From Thysanoteuthis rhombus (taxonomy: Eukaryota > Mollusca > Cephalopoda > Oegopsida > Thysanoteuthidae): 64,000 bases of DNA. The position numbers and the translations under genes are program-made. Where the stretch lies: positions 32,396,578 through 32,460,577 of the forward strand of contig OY735207.1 in assembly GCA_963457665.1 (NCBI GenBank). Reading direction: 5' to 3'. Under the pieces are notes generated by a model that was not told the origin of the DNA, did not search any database, and saw only the letters and a list, made by a program, of their open reading frames with translations. Position 1 is the first letter of the stretch; each line of letters opens with the position of its first letter. Positions 35,290 through 47,560 of the stretch are shown here, piece by piece.

Positions 35290-38200
35290 CATCTATTACT
35301 CCAGTATAATTGTCATACTAGGATCACAGAAACAGCAGCATATCACAGGCATTCAAAAGACAAATAATACCATTCCCTAATTATGTTGGTTTGTGAGTCT
35401 TTGCAAGGACCAAATGAAATGTTGCACAACAATGGACTTAGCATTTCATGACAGGATCCTAGAATATCAGCACAACTAGGTGATGCTGTGATCACCAAGT
35501 ATGTTGAAGATGTATCTCCTGTCTTAAGGAAAGGGTTATCCACAACTGCTGCTAAGGACAACTTTAATCATAACCCAACTTCTGCAATGGCACAAATATC
35601 TTTCCATTTTCCAACCTCCTTGTTCAGATAAGAAAACTCATTTACACTCACCACTGCAATTCAAGATGAACCATTCAATAATAATCCTCCAGGTGAATTC
35701 ACTGAATAAAATCCTAGACCTCCGATTGTCTCTACTACACTCACTTTATTCAAGTCAGTTTTGACTCATGAATATGTATGGCTTGAAAAGATTTCCTGAA
35801 GAAGTGAATGACTCTGTACATGTGACATAGTCCCTTTACCATACATCAAAAAAGAGAGATTCATATTTCAAAGTAAGTATCTCATCCTTGATACCTCTCA
35901 GAGATGAATTTCATTTTGTGACTACAATAAAACATGCAATGACAAAAATTAAGGAAACAGTGATTTTACTCAATCCAGGGCCATTACCTGTCATAATTGA
36001 CAATTAGCCAATTTATGCTGTAGATAAGCTGATTCAATAGTATTAGCCAAAATTCTATGATGAAGAGAAATTTGTCCTCATATTTGGTGATCTACAAATA
36101 AAGATGGCTGCCCTGAGGTCCATGGCAACACAACTTCAGGGTAGCGGATGAACAGGTGCTTTCGTTGGGTTTGGTATTGCACCCCATGGTACAGCAGATT
36201 TGTTCTTGTCAATCTCTTACATTGCAAAGGCATTCCACGCACACCAGCCTGCAATCTCTACCATACAATAAAAAGTTTTCAAGAAGTCTTGATTTGTTAA
36301 ATCTGGAAGACTACAGTTCATGCACTCTATAGCAGAGTCTTGGTACCTGGTGTTGATAATGGAACTCTCTTTGCACTAATTCAGTCTTTCAGACAGGCAA
36401 ATTTTGGTCTCTACTGCGAAGCCCTCACAGAGCTGATACCTTATTTCTGTGCCAACGACAATGTGAATTATAATCATTGACTTTCTATACACCTCAGAAA
36501 GACATTATCACTTGAAAGGCAACATCCATGTATGTGAAAGAGTGTTCTGCAGGAAACTTCATTGTCCACATATCAAACAGTCTGTTCTCAGCTGTTGCAA
36601 TACACCAAACCCATAAACAAGCAAATGGTGTTAAACAGGTTGATTGGCCTTATTGAAGATTCTTCAGCACTCAAAAGATAGATGGTTGCTGGGCCTGAAG
36701 TGAGCCAGCTTGTTCAAGAGTATGAGAAATCAAATGTTAAGAATGAAGCTCAAATAGTGAACATGATCAGACTCAAAAGGCTCAGAAGGTAGAAAAACTA
36801 ACCACTGTATATAGGAGTTTCGTAATCCTTTACAGAAATCCTGAGAGTTCTGCATTGGTAGCCAAACACTGAGAAAAGTGCACTTCTACGTTATGAATTC
36901 ATGGAAGCACTTGAATCAGAGACTCAATGCACATTTTACCATCCAATTAGGAGGAATATACTTAATTACTTCGAAAGATGAAGAAAGACTTCCATCTTTT
37001 CCCTCCACTTTGTCAAAGAAGGGAGTATGACCAAAAAGTATTCTTTCAGTAAGAAAGCCATCTATACCCCACTTCCCTGAGAAACAATGTTACCAAGAAA
37101 TCTCGAATGGCTGAGATCATTGAATCCAAAGTCAAATGCCAGATCTTGAACAGGCAGATGCTAATGTCATCAATGGCTCAGCAGTCATGAGTGCTTTGGC
37201 ACCATCTGCATCAAAAACTTCCAGAAAGTATATTATGCCAGATGTTATTCCTGCAGTAAATGCCTAGTCCAAGTACAAATGCTCAAATATAGTTTTGGAT
37301 GGTTACATTCCATCTGATCTGAAGTGAACAAAGTGAAGGCATAGAATAAGGAGGGTGACAGATTTCACAAAAACTCCTGATAATTGGCAAAACATTCAGC
37401 AAGACAACACCAACAAATGGAGCTTTTCATTTTCTTGCTGGTGTACAAATAACAAACACAATCATTGGGACCCAAGGCAGATATTCAAATGTTTGTGCAT
37501 GAAATTGTCCAAAATTGGCCACAATGTATTGATGATTAAAACAATGGACACAGTTGTGATTGTTACAGCAGTATCATGTTTTTCATCCCTGACAGAGAAA
37601 GGCCTTACAAAACTGGATTGTCTTTGGTCAAGGCCAAAGCCTGATATGGGTCTACATTCTTAGGAGCTGCTCAATACTTGGACAAGAAAAGAAAAGGGAA
37701 CCTGTTCTCCCATGCTCTTTGTGGTTGTGATTTAGTGTCAATATTTTGAAGCAAAGGAAAGGACACTTGGAATGTGTATGATCTGGCCATAGTAGTCTTC
37801 TCAAATCTCAACCAACATCCATCAGTCATTGATGACTTTGATATGCAGACTTTAGAGAAGTTTTTAGTTACCATGTATGATAGGTCCAGTACTGCATTAG
37901 GAATTAGTGAAAAATATCTGGACTTGTTTGCAAGAAAACAACTAACATATAACTCTATTCTGCTAACTCAAAATGCCCACATTTAACATGCAAAATGTGC
38001 TGCTTTCTAGGCAGAATGTGCATGTAGGCTACTGTACCTGAATCTTAGTGACTGGGGGATGAGAAAGGGAAGAAATGTTCACTAGATGACTCTCCAATCT
38101 TTTGTGAAGTGTTGTGAACAACTGACAAAATGACATTATAAGACTGAATGCCATGAAAGATGCAAATGCTATTGGTTTGGCTTGAAACGCACTGCACAAT
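35290..38200 (+). pseudogene. relic of a multicopy invertebrate ORF family with a nuclease-like C-terminal part
   Basis: Collapsed copy of a long repetitive protein family found in many invertebrate genomes, usually annotated only as uncharacterised. Blocks recognised in order: ISAQLGDAVITKYVED and LRKGLSTTAAKDNFNHNPTS (35455-35590), then KHAMTKIKETVILLNPGP (35925-35985). Next are FGDLQIKMAALRSMATQLQG (36080-36145), and GIAPHGTADLFLSISYIAKA plus AHQPAIST (36175-36260). TDFTKTPDNWQNIQQDNTNK (37358-37420) and IGHNVLMIKTMDT (37510-37550) come later. Then ALCGCDLVSIF, a stop, SKGKDTWNVYDLAIV (37710-37795), and LEKFLVTMYDRSSTALGISE plus KYLDLFARK (37853-37940). In intact members the last part usually reads HEEADTR...TVDTDVVV...GCDTVS.F.GKGK. 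Here the HEEADTR block is destroyed, TDTDVVV has become MDTVVIV, and more than 15 stops are present. Whether the family is itself mobile is not known to me. The relic has no clear terminal repeats. Confidence 0.75.
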
Positions 38201-39294
38201 AGTTGTAAGGTTCAATGAATACACAATGATACATCCAGGGGCCTAATTGCCATGAATCATCAAATATGATTTTAGAGTAAAAAATGTCATAAGACTTCCA
38301 AAAATAATGAATAAATCCATCCTGCAATCCAAGATGTTGCAAAAATATAATTTCCATGTTCGGAAATATAGGAATTTTCAATAAGTAGCCCAGAGGTAAA
38401 ACCCATGCAAAATTTCATGCTTGTATCACCATCTGAATGATTTTGCTCTTAGCTGCCCCACTAATAATGAATAATCATTTGGTTTGAAGATTTGTCTTGC
38501 TTAAACACGTTTCTATTTCTTTGGTAGCGTTCATGTTTTTGTTGAAATTGTGTTCATAATCACACACACATTTAACTTTTCTTTTTTGATCTCTCTTATC
38601 CTCCAGAAAGGTATAGCTTAAAGGGAAGCATTCATTTGTCTTCTATTACAAAGTTTGCAATTCATTGTTTATTGCAACCTCCTTTTTGTATACTATGCTA
38701 ATCCTAACAACAATATAGTTGCATTTCAATAATGGAACAATTATACCCTGGTATTAAGTAGCTGAACTAACTCCTTAGCCATTTCTTTTTTTATATCAGA
38801 TTAGTCTTACTCCCTGGATATTGTTTTATGAAATGCTATCCAAATAATTGGCTGTCCTCTTCAAAGATTTTGTGCATGTCTGTGTTAATTGTAGTAGCTT
38901 AATCTCTTCAATATCCATTATTACTATTTGGTAGTAGTGCTGCTGTTGACCCCTTTGTTATGCTTTGCACCTGAATAAACACTAAACAAGGTCACTTCTT
39001 TCTTAGCAAGTTAACTAGTTTTACTCTCTTTATTTGAACTCGGTAAAACATGTCTTACACAGGTGTATGCATGCTGATCCATCCTTCTTTATCCTGTTTG
39101 TTATAATGGAGCTAATTGAAATCTCTCTTTCTGCCACACTGTTTGAATGAATAACAGATAAAAATGTTTTTCTAATGGTCTTTTTCTCCCTATATCATAA
39201 ACTAAAATCTGATTTTTATAGATTTTTAGAATCATCCCAAACTATTGATTGGCTGTATACTGCATTTTACATTTACAATGTTCCTTCTATAATG
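38201..39294. other. no gene seen
   Basis: AT-rich sequence between the ORF-family relic and the hAT element. The first ~230 bases may be the 3' flank of the relic. Confidence 0.4.
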
Positions 39295-39302
39295 CTCTAA
39301 AT
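39295..39302. repeat. left target-site duplication of the hAT element
   Basis: CTCTAAAT, matched with one mismatch by CTCTGAAT at 42129-42136. Eight bases is the hAT signature length. Confidence 0.7.
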
Positions 39303-42128
39303 CTGGGGTTCTTGACCTGGGGATATGGGATGCAATGGGAGAAAATTGAAAAAATGTATTGCCTTTCTCTTGACCAGCGGTTGTAACATGGAGGCACGGG
39401 TAGATAGGAACATGAGAAACATCATTTTTTTTTAGTTGGTTGCTGAAATGGGAACAAGGCGCACATGACAAAAAAAGAGTTGGTGTATGTATGTTTGACG
39501 AAGTTAATAATTCTATCATTATCTTACTATACTAGTGATTCTGATCTGATTATTTCAAAGGTTAGACTTGAGATTTAAAAAAAGATTATCACATCAAAAT
39601 GTACTCCTAAAATCTTTAAATGTGATTAAAAAAAAAGTCATGAAAAATTCAAGAAATTAAATCTTTCTTGATTTAAAAAAAACATTTTTTTATATCTTTT
39701 CTGATCATATTTTAAGATAATTTACATGTTTTTTTTGTTATATTATATTTTGAATAAGAAATATTTCCTACAAAAACAACATTTTGATGTCATAATCTAA
39801 AAAAAATCTCAAGTCTAAGCTTTATAAAAATAAGATTAGTTTTAAGTAATAAAGTTGTCGTCCACTCAGTATAACACCAACATGTCTCTGCTCAGTTTCA
39901 CTTTAATTTTTCCTCAACAATAGGAACATAAAAACAAAATATTAGTTTTGTCAGGGAAAAAGAGTTAGGAAGAATCCAGTTAAAATAGGATTTCACTAAA
40001 ATTTTTAGTAATTATCTGAGGCAGGACAAAATTTCTCATAATAAAATTTTCATCCCAAATTCCAGGAAAAATATTTTTACTCTGTGATTTTACCCTGTTT
40101 TAATTCATTTGATGATTTATTTCACTTATAATATTTGTACCATCATAATTTTTACTCATGCAAAAGATAAGTCCATGGAAAAGTAAATACTGTTTAACTT
40201 TTTTTTTTTCTTCTCAAGGAGTGTATAAACTCCTTACTCAGGACGTTAAAAGAACTGAAAAATTGAGTGAAATTTTGTAATTTTGTTTTTTTATCCACTT
40301 ATATATTATGGCTATTTTTGATAGAAAACAACAAATTCCAAAATTAAGAAAAAATTTTAGAGATATTTTGAAAATTCTTATTCTATTCTTTATTTGTATC
40401 ACAATAAGTCTTTTTAATTATAATGTAACAACATTGAATAATCAGATATAATCATTGAAAAAAAAATAATGCACCTGAAATATTTTTGAGGGAGTTTTTC
40501 TTGTTTTTTTTTTGAAAGAGTCACTAGGACTCAATTTGGAGACAGTCCTGATCAAATCTTTCAAGTGTTTATTACTGTTGTTTTCATTAATTGAAGTTTA
40601 AGTTTAATTACACTTTATACTGCCATTTTTTCAAATAGTCAAAGAAAAGCTTTTGATCTCACCTTTGTCAATAAGCCATCAACATTCATTATTGATGTTT
40701 TGCCAGTAACATTCTGAAACACTGAATTAAAACAGCCCCTTCCTACATTATTATTGAAAATTTGTTTTTGCTTTTTTTAGAAAAATATTTGGACTTCTTT
40801 CTTCCTAGCAAAAACAAGCTAACTCTTGAAAACAAATGAAAAAAAAATCTAATTCCTTTTTCAAATCGGGTGTCAAAAGCCATGTAGATTATTAGTTTGC
40901 TCTTATTATTGTTCTTCCATAGATCTAGCTCAAATGACATGTGTATAAACAAGAAAGTGGAATGAGGATTATGTTACTTTTGGCTTTACCTGTGTTAGAA
41001 ACTAGGATGGAATTGAAAGACCACAATGTATGATTTGTGATTTGATAATGAGCAATGGAAATTTGAAGCTATCAGGACTGAGACCATCTCAAATCCAAGC
41101 ACAGAAAAGATACCAGCACCAAAATTGATTCTTTTGAATTAAAAAGAATTCGGTGTAGGTTTGATCTGTTTGGGAAACCTTTTTGAAACTTTCTACAGAG
41201 TCTCCTGTAGGATAGCTAAAGGAAAGAAGTCCCAGAGAATCGGAGAAAGCCTTGTGAAGCCTTGTGCTCTGCAGCTGGTAAAAATTGTCTCAGTAAATGA
41301 TGCAGTGAAAATACTTAGGTGTGCCCTTGTTCAATGACATTGTATGCCTGAGAATCAAAAAAATGAATCATGCCATGGAGCTGCAAGTTGTCAGCAAAAT
41401 CAATTTCTTGAAAAATTCTGTGATGAGGTTGGTGCAAAACATTTCGTTTTATCATACCATACAGAAGTAGGTTTGTTATGTTGTAGCCAATTTTCTTATG
41501 CATCAACAGTCGCCTCGTGCAGATCATGAATATTTGGGTATCTGGCCAGTATTTTCCATGCCCTGAACGACTTGAAAGAGATGTAGACATCGTTCAAGCC
41601 AAGATTGTGGCATTTATATAAACCTGCTGGTTGATGACATTCGGAGAGTGGAAACATTAAAAACTTTCCAACTCTTGGAAATATCCTCATCAACATTGAC
41701 AAAACATCATCTGTTGATATACTCAATGAGATCAAGGAACATTTGACAGTCTTAATTACCAATTTCAAGGGCTATTTTTCAGATATTGATAATCTTGTGG
41801 TGGAATCAATTTGGGTTCCAAATCCTTTTTCATTTCATTATTATGCAAAGAATGATTTGATTGAATTCCAAGAAGGCCCAAAAGAGTAAGCTGACTTCAA
41901 GAATCTGACCTGGATATCAATCAGTTTTGGTATGATCAGATTTCATCCTACTCTAGTTTGGCAATGTAGGCAATGAAATTTATGGTTGCTTTCACAGCTA
42001 CCTATTTGCGCAAAGTGGGGTTCTCTGCATTATTGAACATGAAATCAAAATGGAGAGCCAACTTGATATTTCTACTAGGAGTGGGTGTGAGGACATTATG
42101 GCCGGTGCACTAGGGTTAAGAACCCCTG
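39303..42128 (+). mobile_element. hAT transposon, 2826 bp, with terminal repeats
   Basis: The left end reads CTGGGGTTCTTGACC. The reverse complement of the right end reads CAGGGGTTCTTAACCC. These match at nearly all of the first 15 bases and have the CAGGGGTTCTTAACC form common in hAT elements. The ends are bordered by an 8-base target-site duplication (CTCTAAAT / CTCTGAAT). The transposase remains lie in the right 1.1 kb. The left 1.7 kb is unusually AT-rich and carries no recognisable N-terminal zinc-finger exon, so it may be non-coding leader, later insertions, or both. Ends that can still be paired suggest a moderate age, although the coding part is ruined. Confidence 0.85.
41045..42110 (+). 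pseudogene. hAT transposase relic (ZBED5/FAM200-like)
   Basis: Blocks in order: RIAKGKKSQRIGESLVKPCA then LQLVKIVSVNDAVKILR (about 41205-41318), matching the ASYxVAxxIAxxxxxHTIGExLxxPC region. Next, after a frameshift, is IVCLRIKKMNHAMELQ. FCDEVGAKHFVLSYHTEVG (41418-41475) follows, the VGAxHxxLLYHTEVRWLSRG region. Then come ALNDLKEM (41559-41582), FPTLGNILINIDKTSSVDIL (41669-41728) and FKGYFSDIDN (41764-41795). The last are VPNPFSFHYYAKNDLIEFQE and TATYLRKVGFSALLNMKSK (41995-42051), the CEVGFSxxxxxKxKxR dimerisation block. A large internal deletion removed the part between the second and third blocks, including catalytic residues. Several frameshifts remain. The whole lies inside the element's terminal repeats. 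Confidence 0.85.
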
Positions 42129-42136
42129 CTCTGAAT
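42129..42136. repeat. right target-site duplication of the hAT element
   Basis: CTCTGAAT, the partner of CTCTAAAT at 39295-39302. Confidence 0.7.
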
Positions 42137-42654
42137 TAAGTTTTTATAAATTTAATAATTTACAAAAGGATATTTTGAAGCTATATTCTAGATGGTTAGA
42201 AAGATTCATAGAAATTGAAAACAAAGAGAGTATCCATCTATCAAATGAGTTTTTTTTTATCTGTATTTCATCCATTGTTGCTATTGACAAGTGTTCAAAT
42301 TTGCATTGAATTTATAATGGAAAAGAAAGAAAAAGAGATATGAGGACAAAATTGACTTTTAATGGCCTTCCCCACTCACATCACACACATACATCAAAAT
42401 TGTTTTGGTCATGTTTTTCAGAAATTGGTCATCTACCTTATTCTGCTGTCATTTGGTGTCATCTATTCCATTCTCCACACTTGCATAATCTTCAATCAAT
42501 TACAGGTAGGCTTTCAGTACAATTCTCTTGATTTTTGACCCTCAGCAGATAATATATATATTTTGTTTTCTTTTTATTAGAAAAAAAAATGAACACTGCA
42601 CCCTTCTCATTCGCACATTTTCCAAATTTATTGGTTAAACTTCCCTAATATTTT
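42137..42654. other. no gene seen
   Basis: AT-rich. At 42504-42514 a TTACAG|GTAGGC junction resembles a fused acceptor and donor but has little pyrimidine upstream. Confidence 0.4.
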
Positions 42655-42952
42655 TTGTTTTTATCAAACTCTTGCTCATAAAATTTAGAGGAGTAAAAAT
42701 TATCATTCCCATGCCATGATTTTAAATCACCATCAGTTGATTGGTAGACTAATCTCTTACCGACTGAGCTAACAAGTCTTACATATCTACAAAAATTTAT
42801 CTTACAGACACTCTTGGGCTTATTCCATTCTAATGATAAAAAAAAGACTAAATTTTTCATTTATTATATATACTATCCAAAAGTTGCAGTAATCATCATC
42901 AGTCGGAATAGAAGTAAGAGTTGAGTTTAACTCTGCAGCAGACAGGCTTCTT
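42655..42952 (-). repeat. GTCAAACTC-family repeat copy (minus strand)
   Basis: Reading the minus strand from 42952: AAGCCTGTCTGCTGCAGAG, TTAAACTCAACTC, TTCCGACTGATGATGATTAC, GAATGGAATAAGCCC, then a tRNA-like block. That block contains GCTCAGTCGGTAAGAGAT (very close to a pol III A box) and GGTGATTTAAAATCATGG in the B-box position. The 3' part is shortened, ending near TTTTATCAAACTC. This copy has the best A box in the window. Confidence 0.65.
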
Positions 42953-44061
42953 TCATTTCTTTTTTTTTAAAATATTATATCCAACTTGACAAGTTAGTGC
43001 CAATTGTTTCACTCTCATTATTTAATTCATCACATATCAAACTTGAAATTACTGTAACCATAATCATTAGCTGCAGATATCATGTAGATTACTTCCACTT
43101 CAAAAAACATTAATACTAGTTAACCCCCATTAAAAAAAATTTAGATATATTTGAAATTCCATGTGATGATATTTTCCTTTCTTTCTTTTTCTAAGAAAAG
43201 AAACTGAATTCAGTGAAAGAGTCCATTGTTATGGCCTGAGAAATAGAAAAAAAATTACACTGTTTATTACACTATATACTTATATAATGAGTAGAACCTG
43301 ATGTGATTTTCAAAATATTGTCATGTCGTTACAAATTTTTTTTTAGATTTTGCATTTACGTATACAAAATTTAAAGGTTCTTTTTAAATGTTTACATCAG
43401 CATATGTATTTGCTTTCAGAAATATTTCATGAATTTATAACATTTTTAATGACAATGAATTAGCTGCATAATTAACAAAAATTGTTGTTGCATTTGAAAC
43501 AATTGACTTTACTGTAATTCACTGTAAATGTGGGACCAATTTGTATACCTTATTTCAATTCCAATTTAGCAACATTCTGTAATTGTATAACACTGTTATC
43601 CAATCCAATGTCTAATTATATAGACAGACATTGATGTTACATCCAATTTACTGATACGTGATTGGAGTAGATGAACACCCCAAATTATAGGAATCAGTGA
43701 ATTTTAAAAGTTTGGTCAGGTCAAGTGCTCATCTATAAATCAATCTATTGGATAACTTTTACATTTATTCATACCTATTGTATCGTATAAGTTGAATAGT
43801 TGAGATAATCACATAGAGTGGACTTTGTATTACTGACTATTTTTGCTGTTAAGCATTTGTCATATTAGCTACGTCATTTGATGATGGTCATGTTAGATTA
43901 AAAACCACTACTACATATCCTGTTATCAGTACTAAACAGCAGAGTCTGCTGAAAAAAGACACCACCACTCAATCCCACTTTCTTTCTCTTTGTAATCTAG
44001 CTTTTCTTCAGTTTTTTTTAATTTTAAATTGCTTCTTTTTGTGAAAAGAAAAGACTCCAAA
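42953..44061. other. no gene seen
   Basis: AT-rich, with nothing above background. Confidence 0.45.
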
Positions 44062-44420
44062 TAAGCCTGGCTGATTCAGGGTCAAACTCCACTCCTAATT
44101 TCATTCCAACGGAAGATGATTCCTGCAAAATTATAAAGATACATATTTTTTTGTATAAATGTATGTATTAGGTTGAAATAAACCTCTGTGTATCTGTATG
44201 ATGAATTTTCGTCAATATCTAAGACTTATCAGTTTAACTCAATCAGTAAGACGACCTCCTGGCAATCAGTTGGTTGTGACTTGAAATCACGGTAGGGAAA
44301 TGTGAATTTCACATACCAGTTTACATCCCCAATTTTGGTGAGGTTTGTTTTTGTTACAGTGGGAGAATAAAGTCAACTCCAGACTTTGTACTGGAGTTTG
44401 ACAAAAATTATTCTTATTTT
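44062..44420 (+). repeat. GTCAAACTC-family repeat copy
   Basis: Starts TAAGCCTGGCTGATTCAGGG, then TCAAACTCCACTCC, and ends GTACTGGAGTTTGACAAAAA. The reverse complement of that end begins TTTTTGTCAAACTCCAGTAC, so the ends pair. The tRNA-like block runs from about 44228 to 44298, with TTAACTCAATCAGTAAGACG as A-box region and TGACTTGAAATCACGG as B-box region. At about 360 bp, this is the best copy to define the family's full single-module form. Confidence 0.65.
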
Positions 44421-44840
44421 TCTTTTTTAAGGTAGTAACAAACAACTTTGTCCAAATCCAACGAAACTTGTTGATCTCTCATTAGTGTTAACAACCTGAG
44501 AAAGATTTGTAAGGAATGCTGACACTAATCTCTACTCTGCTGCACTCATACTACCTTAGCTTCAGATTTGAAATCTTGCCTAAAATATGGCTTTCAAACG
44601 TACAGATGTGCAAATTGGGTGGATAGGTAAATATATTTCCTATTTGAACACTACAATGTCGGACATGAAGCTCTGGAGACATTTCTCTCTTCAGTTGAAA
44701 TAGAATTATGTCTCTCATATGTGGAAATAGTTCAGATATCTTGGTTGTGCAAAACCTTCTTTTTTCTAACTTTAAATCACATTTTCTTCTTATTTTTGTC
44801 TATCATTGATTTATTTATAATTTGAAAATTCAGAATATAG
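44421..44840. other. no gene seen
   Basis: Sequence between the repeat and the LINE. No motif supported. Confidence 0.4.
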
Positions 44841-47560
44841 CTAGCTAATGGATGAGAGGTCAAGTCAGGATTATTCCTTGCTACTGGAATCGTGTTTATC
44901 AGTACAACCTGTTGCATACTACTTGGAGAAGAGATGGATACCACTAATTAACACCTACTACCAAAACCCCTCTTCCAACACATCATGGGCAAGCGCAGCT
45001 GAGTATAGTCTCCTACCCACAAAAAATGCCCACAAAAAATATTGACTGTTTCTGCTGGGACTGGATTTATATCAAGGCCCAGTCATATTACTTGCTTTTA
45101 GGTGGAGGTAACGTGCTCGAAGGGGGGGCTACCCAAACACACCTCCAAGAACATGACACTCTATATCAGCACCCTCAATGTTAGAACTCTTTCTACAGAA
45201 ATTCACTCAACCAACCTTGAAACTGAAATCAAAAACATCAAATGCGACATTATTGAAATTAATGAAATGAGAAGACTTCAAGAAGAACTACTAGAATTGG
45301 AGAGCATTTTCTTTACAGCACCCAAAAAGAAAAGGAGAACAGTGCAGAGCTTGCTTTTTTATTCACAAAGACCTCAAGGACAATATTGTTGGATTCAAAG
45401 CTATCTCAGATTGCATTCCCTGTGTCACAATACAACTTTCCAAGAGGTAAAAACTGAATATTATTCAAGCTTACACTCATACTTTGCAATCAACCAAGGA
45501 GGAGATAGACAGCTTTTACATTCCAATTTCTCAGGTTGGACAAGGTAATGGAAACTATGTCAGGACATTTTTGAATATGAAATGAAAGAAGTGAAGATCT
45601 TGTTAACTTTGCAACAGTGAACAGGTCTAAAATCATGAACACCTAAGAAGACAATAGGAAATGGACTTGAAGAAGCCTAAATCATGGAACAAGAAAAACC
45701 AATAACACCCTAGCAAACAAAAGTAACAATCTCAAAGACATCCAGGTCCTAAATCAAGTCAATGTAGCAAGCAACCCCAGTGGTGAGATGTTTAATCCAA
45801 ATTGATGCCAAGAAAGTATTCAGGAAAATGTTCTGCACCAAACTACAACCTTTTTGTGAGCAACAAGAGCTCACCCAAATTTTCTGGCTCAAACTGAAGA
45901 ACAGATATGAGTTTCCTCACAGAACCAGAAGAGGGGAATGACATCAACATTACCAAACTTGACAGCAAAATAATCCCTCTAATTGAAGTTCTCAACATGT
46001 CCAAGCTAGAGGAGAAACAAACCATCAATAAACATTCAGAAGAAATCAGGAACCCCATGAAAAAATGTGGGAGATTTCAAGCTTTCTATAACAAGAGAAA
46101 AGATAGAAGCAAACAAACTATTGAAAGAAATAAAGATGATGGCAAAAGATACGCAACAGCACACATTGAGAAATTCCTCAAAAAAGATAATGGTTTCAAA
46201 ACAATCAGCAGAATTGTTCACAAAAGCTTCTAATTACTAGTGTGCTTGAAGAGACAAAGACCTAACAACAGATAAGGCCTGAATTGTTGAATGTGTCCAA
46301 GCATTTTGCAAGAAACTATTTCTCCAAGCAAGGGCCACAGATCAAAGAATGAAATGTTCTACACATGACACCAGAAGTTATCCCTTGGTAGTCAAAGCTA
46401 GCCATCAAACAATCAAAAAGAGAAAAGACTCTATGACCAGATATCACCCTGGGCTCACTCAAAGACATAGGTGATACCATCACCAGGAAAATAGTCTGAA
46501 ATCCCAGAAGATTGGAACACTGCAATAACCATGCTGCTATATAAAAAAGAAAATCCCCAAAATGTTGGCAACTATAGACCAATAAGTCTATATAACTGCA
46601 TGTATAAACCGTTTACAAAGGAGATCACCAACCGAATCAAAAGCCAGTCATCGGAAAAGGCTTGTCTCAGATATAGCTACTTGCCATCAATCATTTCCAT
46701 TAGATGAATCTACTCAAAGAATACACAGAGGAAAACAATGTCACTTGCCAAAACATTTGTTAACTCCTAGGAGGCCTTTCATTCAGTGGAAATTCAACAA
46801 ATCATCAATGCAATCATACATCAAGGCATAAACCCTATGTATATCAGTTTTGCAACGTACTTACAGACAGAATTGTTCCTTTATGACAGTACATTAAGAC
46901 TCAAAGCCCTTCCTTCTTGAAAAAGGAGTGAGACGGTGACACCAGCTCAGTCAAACTATTCACAACATACCTCAAACTAGTCTTCTAAAACTTAGATTGG
47001 ATAAATAAAGGGTTCAGAATTGATGGCAAATACCTAGGACACCACCATTTTGGCCAAAAACTTTCTTGATCTCCAAACAATGCTAGACAAGCTGAATGAA
47101 GAAAGCAAGAAAGTTGGTCTTCAAATGACTTTAATGAAACCAATATCATGTGCAGCAAATATTTCTTGGATAAATATACATCAATCAGAATCTGGGACCC
47201 TAGGTGGGCAAGCTTTTGGCAGAGCAAGCTTGACTTTCAAGAATAAGATCAGATTGGTTTTGAAAAGTGAGGTCTACAACTGATGCTTCCTCTGCATAGT
47301 CACCGACAGAACTGAAACTTGGAACTCACCAAGAGAAGATCATACTTAATATCACATGGAGAGATTACAAGATGACAAGTCATATTAGAAAGCAAACAGG
47401 GATCAGAGATATCAGGAAAAACATTAGAAGCCTGAAATGGCAATGTTGCAAGAACATCACAATTCACAGTGTGGAACCCCCTGAGATCATGTGCAAAATT
47501 GTGGCTCGCAAAAATAAGATAGCGCAATGATTTAGAAAAGTTCAGAATGAATCGGCACCA
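44841..47560 (+). mobile_element. RTE-type LINE relic with endonuclease, RT and 3' parts
   Basis: A more complete copy of the subfamily at 29610-31045. From 45150 it reads LYISTLNVRTLSTEIHS, IKNIKCDIIEINEMRR, LLELES, then in other frames HKDLKDNIVGFKAISD and LSKRYKLNIIQAYTHTLQS (to about 45500). These are the N-terminal apurinic-type endonuclease domain that nicks the target. Next are RSKIMNT and NRKWT (45620-45665), and KSNNLKDIQVLNQVNVASNP (45720-45780). The reverse-transcriptase region starts near 46430, with NYRPISLYNCM-like text at 46570-46600. ITWRDYKMTSHIRKQTGIRD (47350-47410) and IHSVEPPEIMCKIVARKNKI (47463-47520) follow. Shared blocks with the other LINE begin at AGACCTAACAACAGAT (46257). 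The 44848-45045 frame may be 5' leader. Many stops; it cannot be active. Confidence 0.85.
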
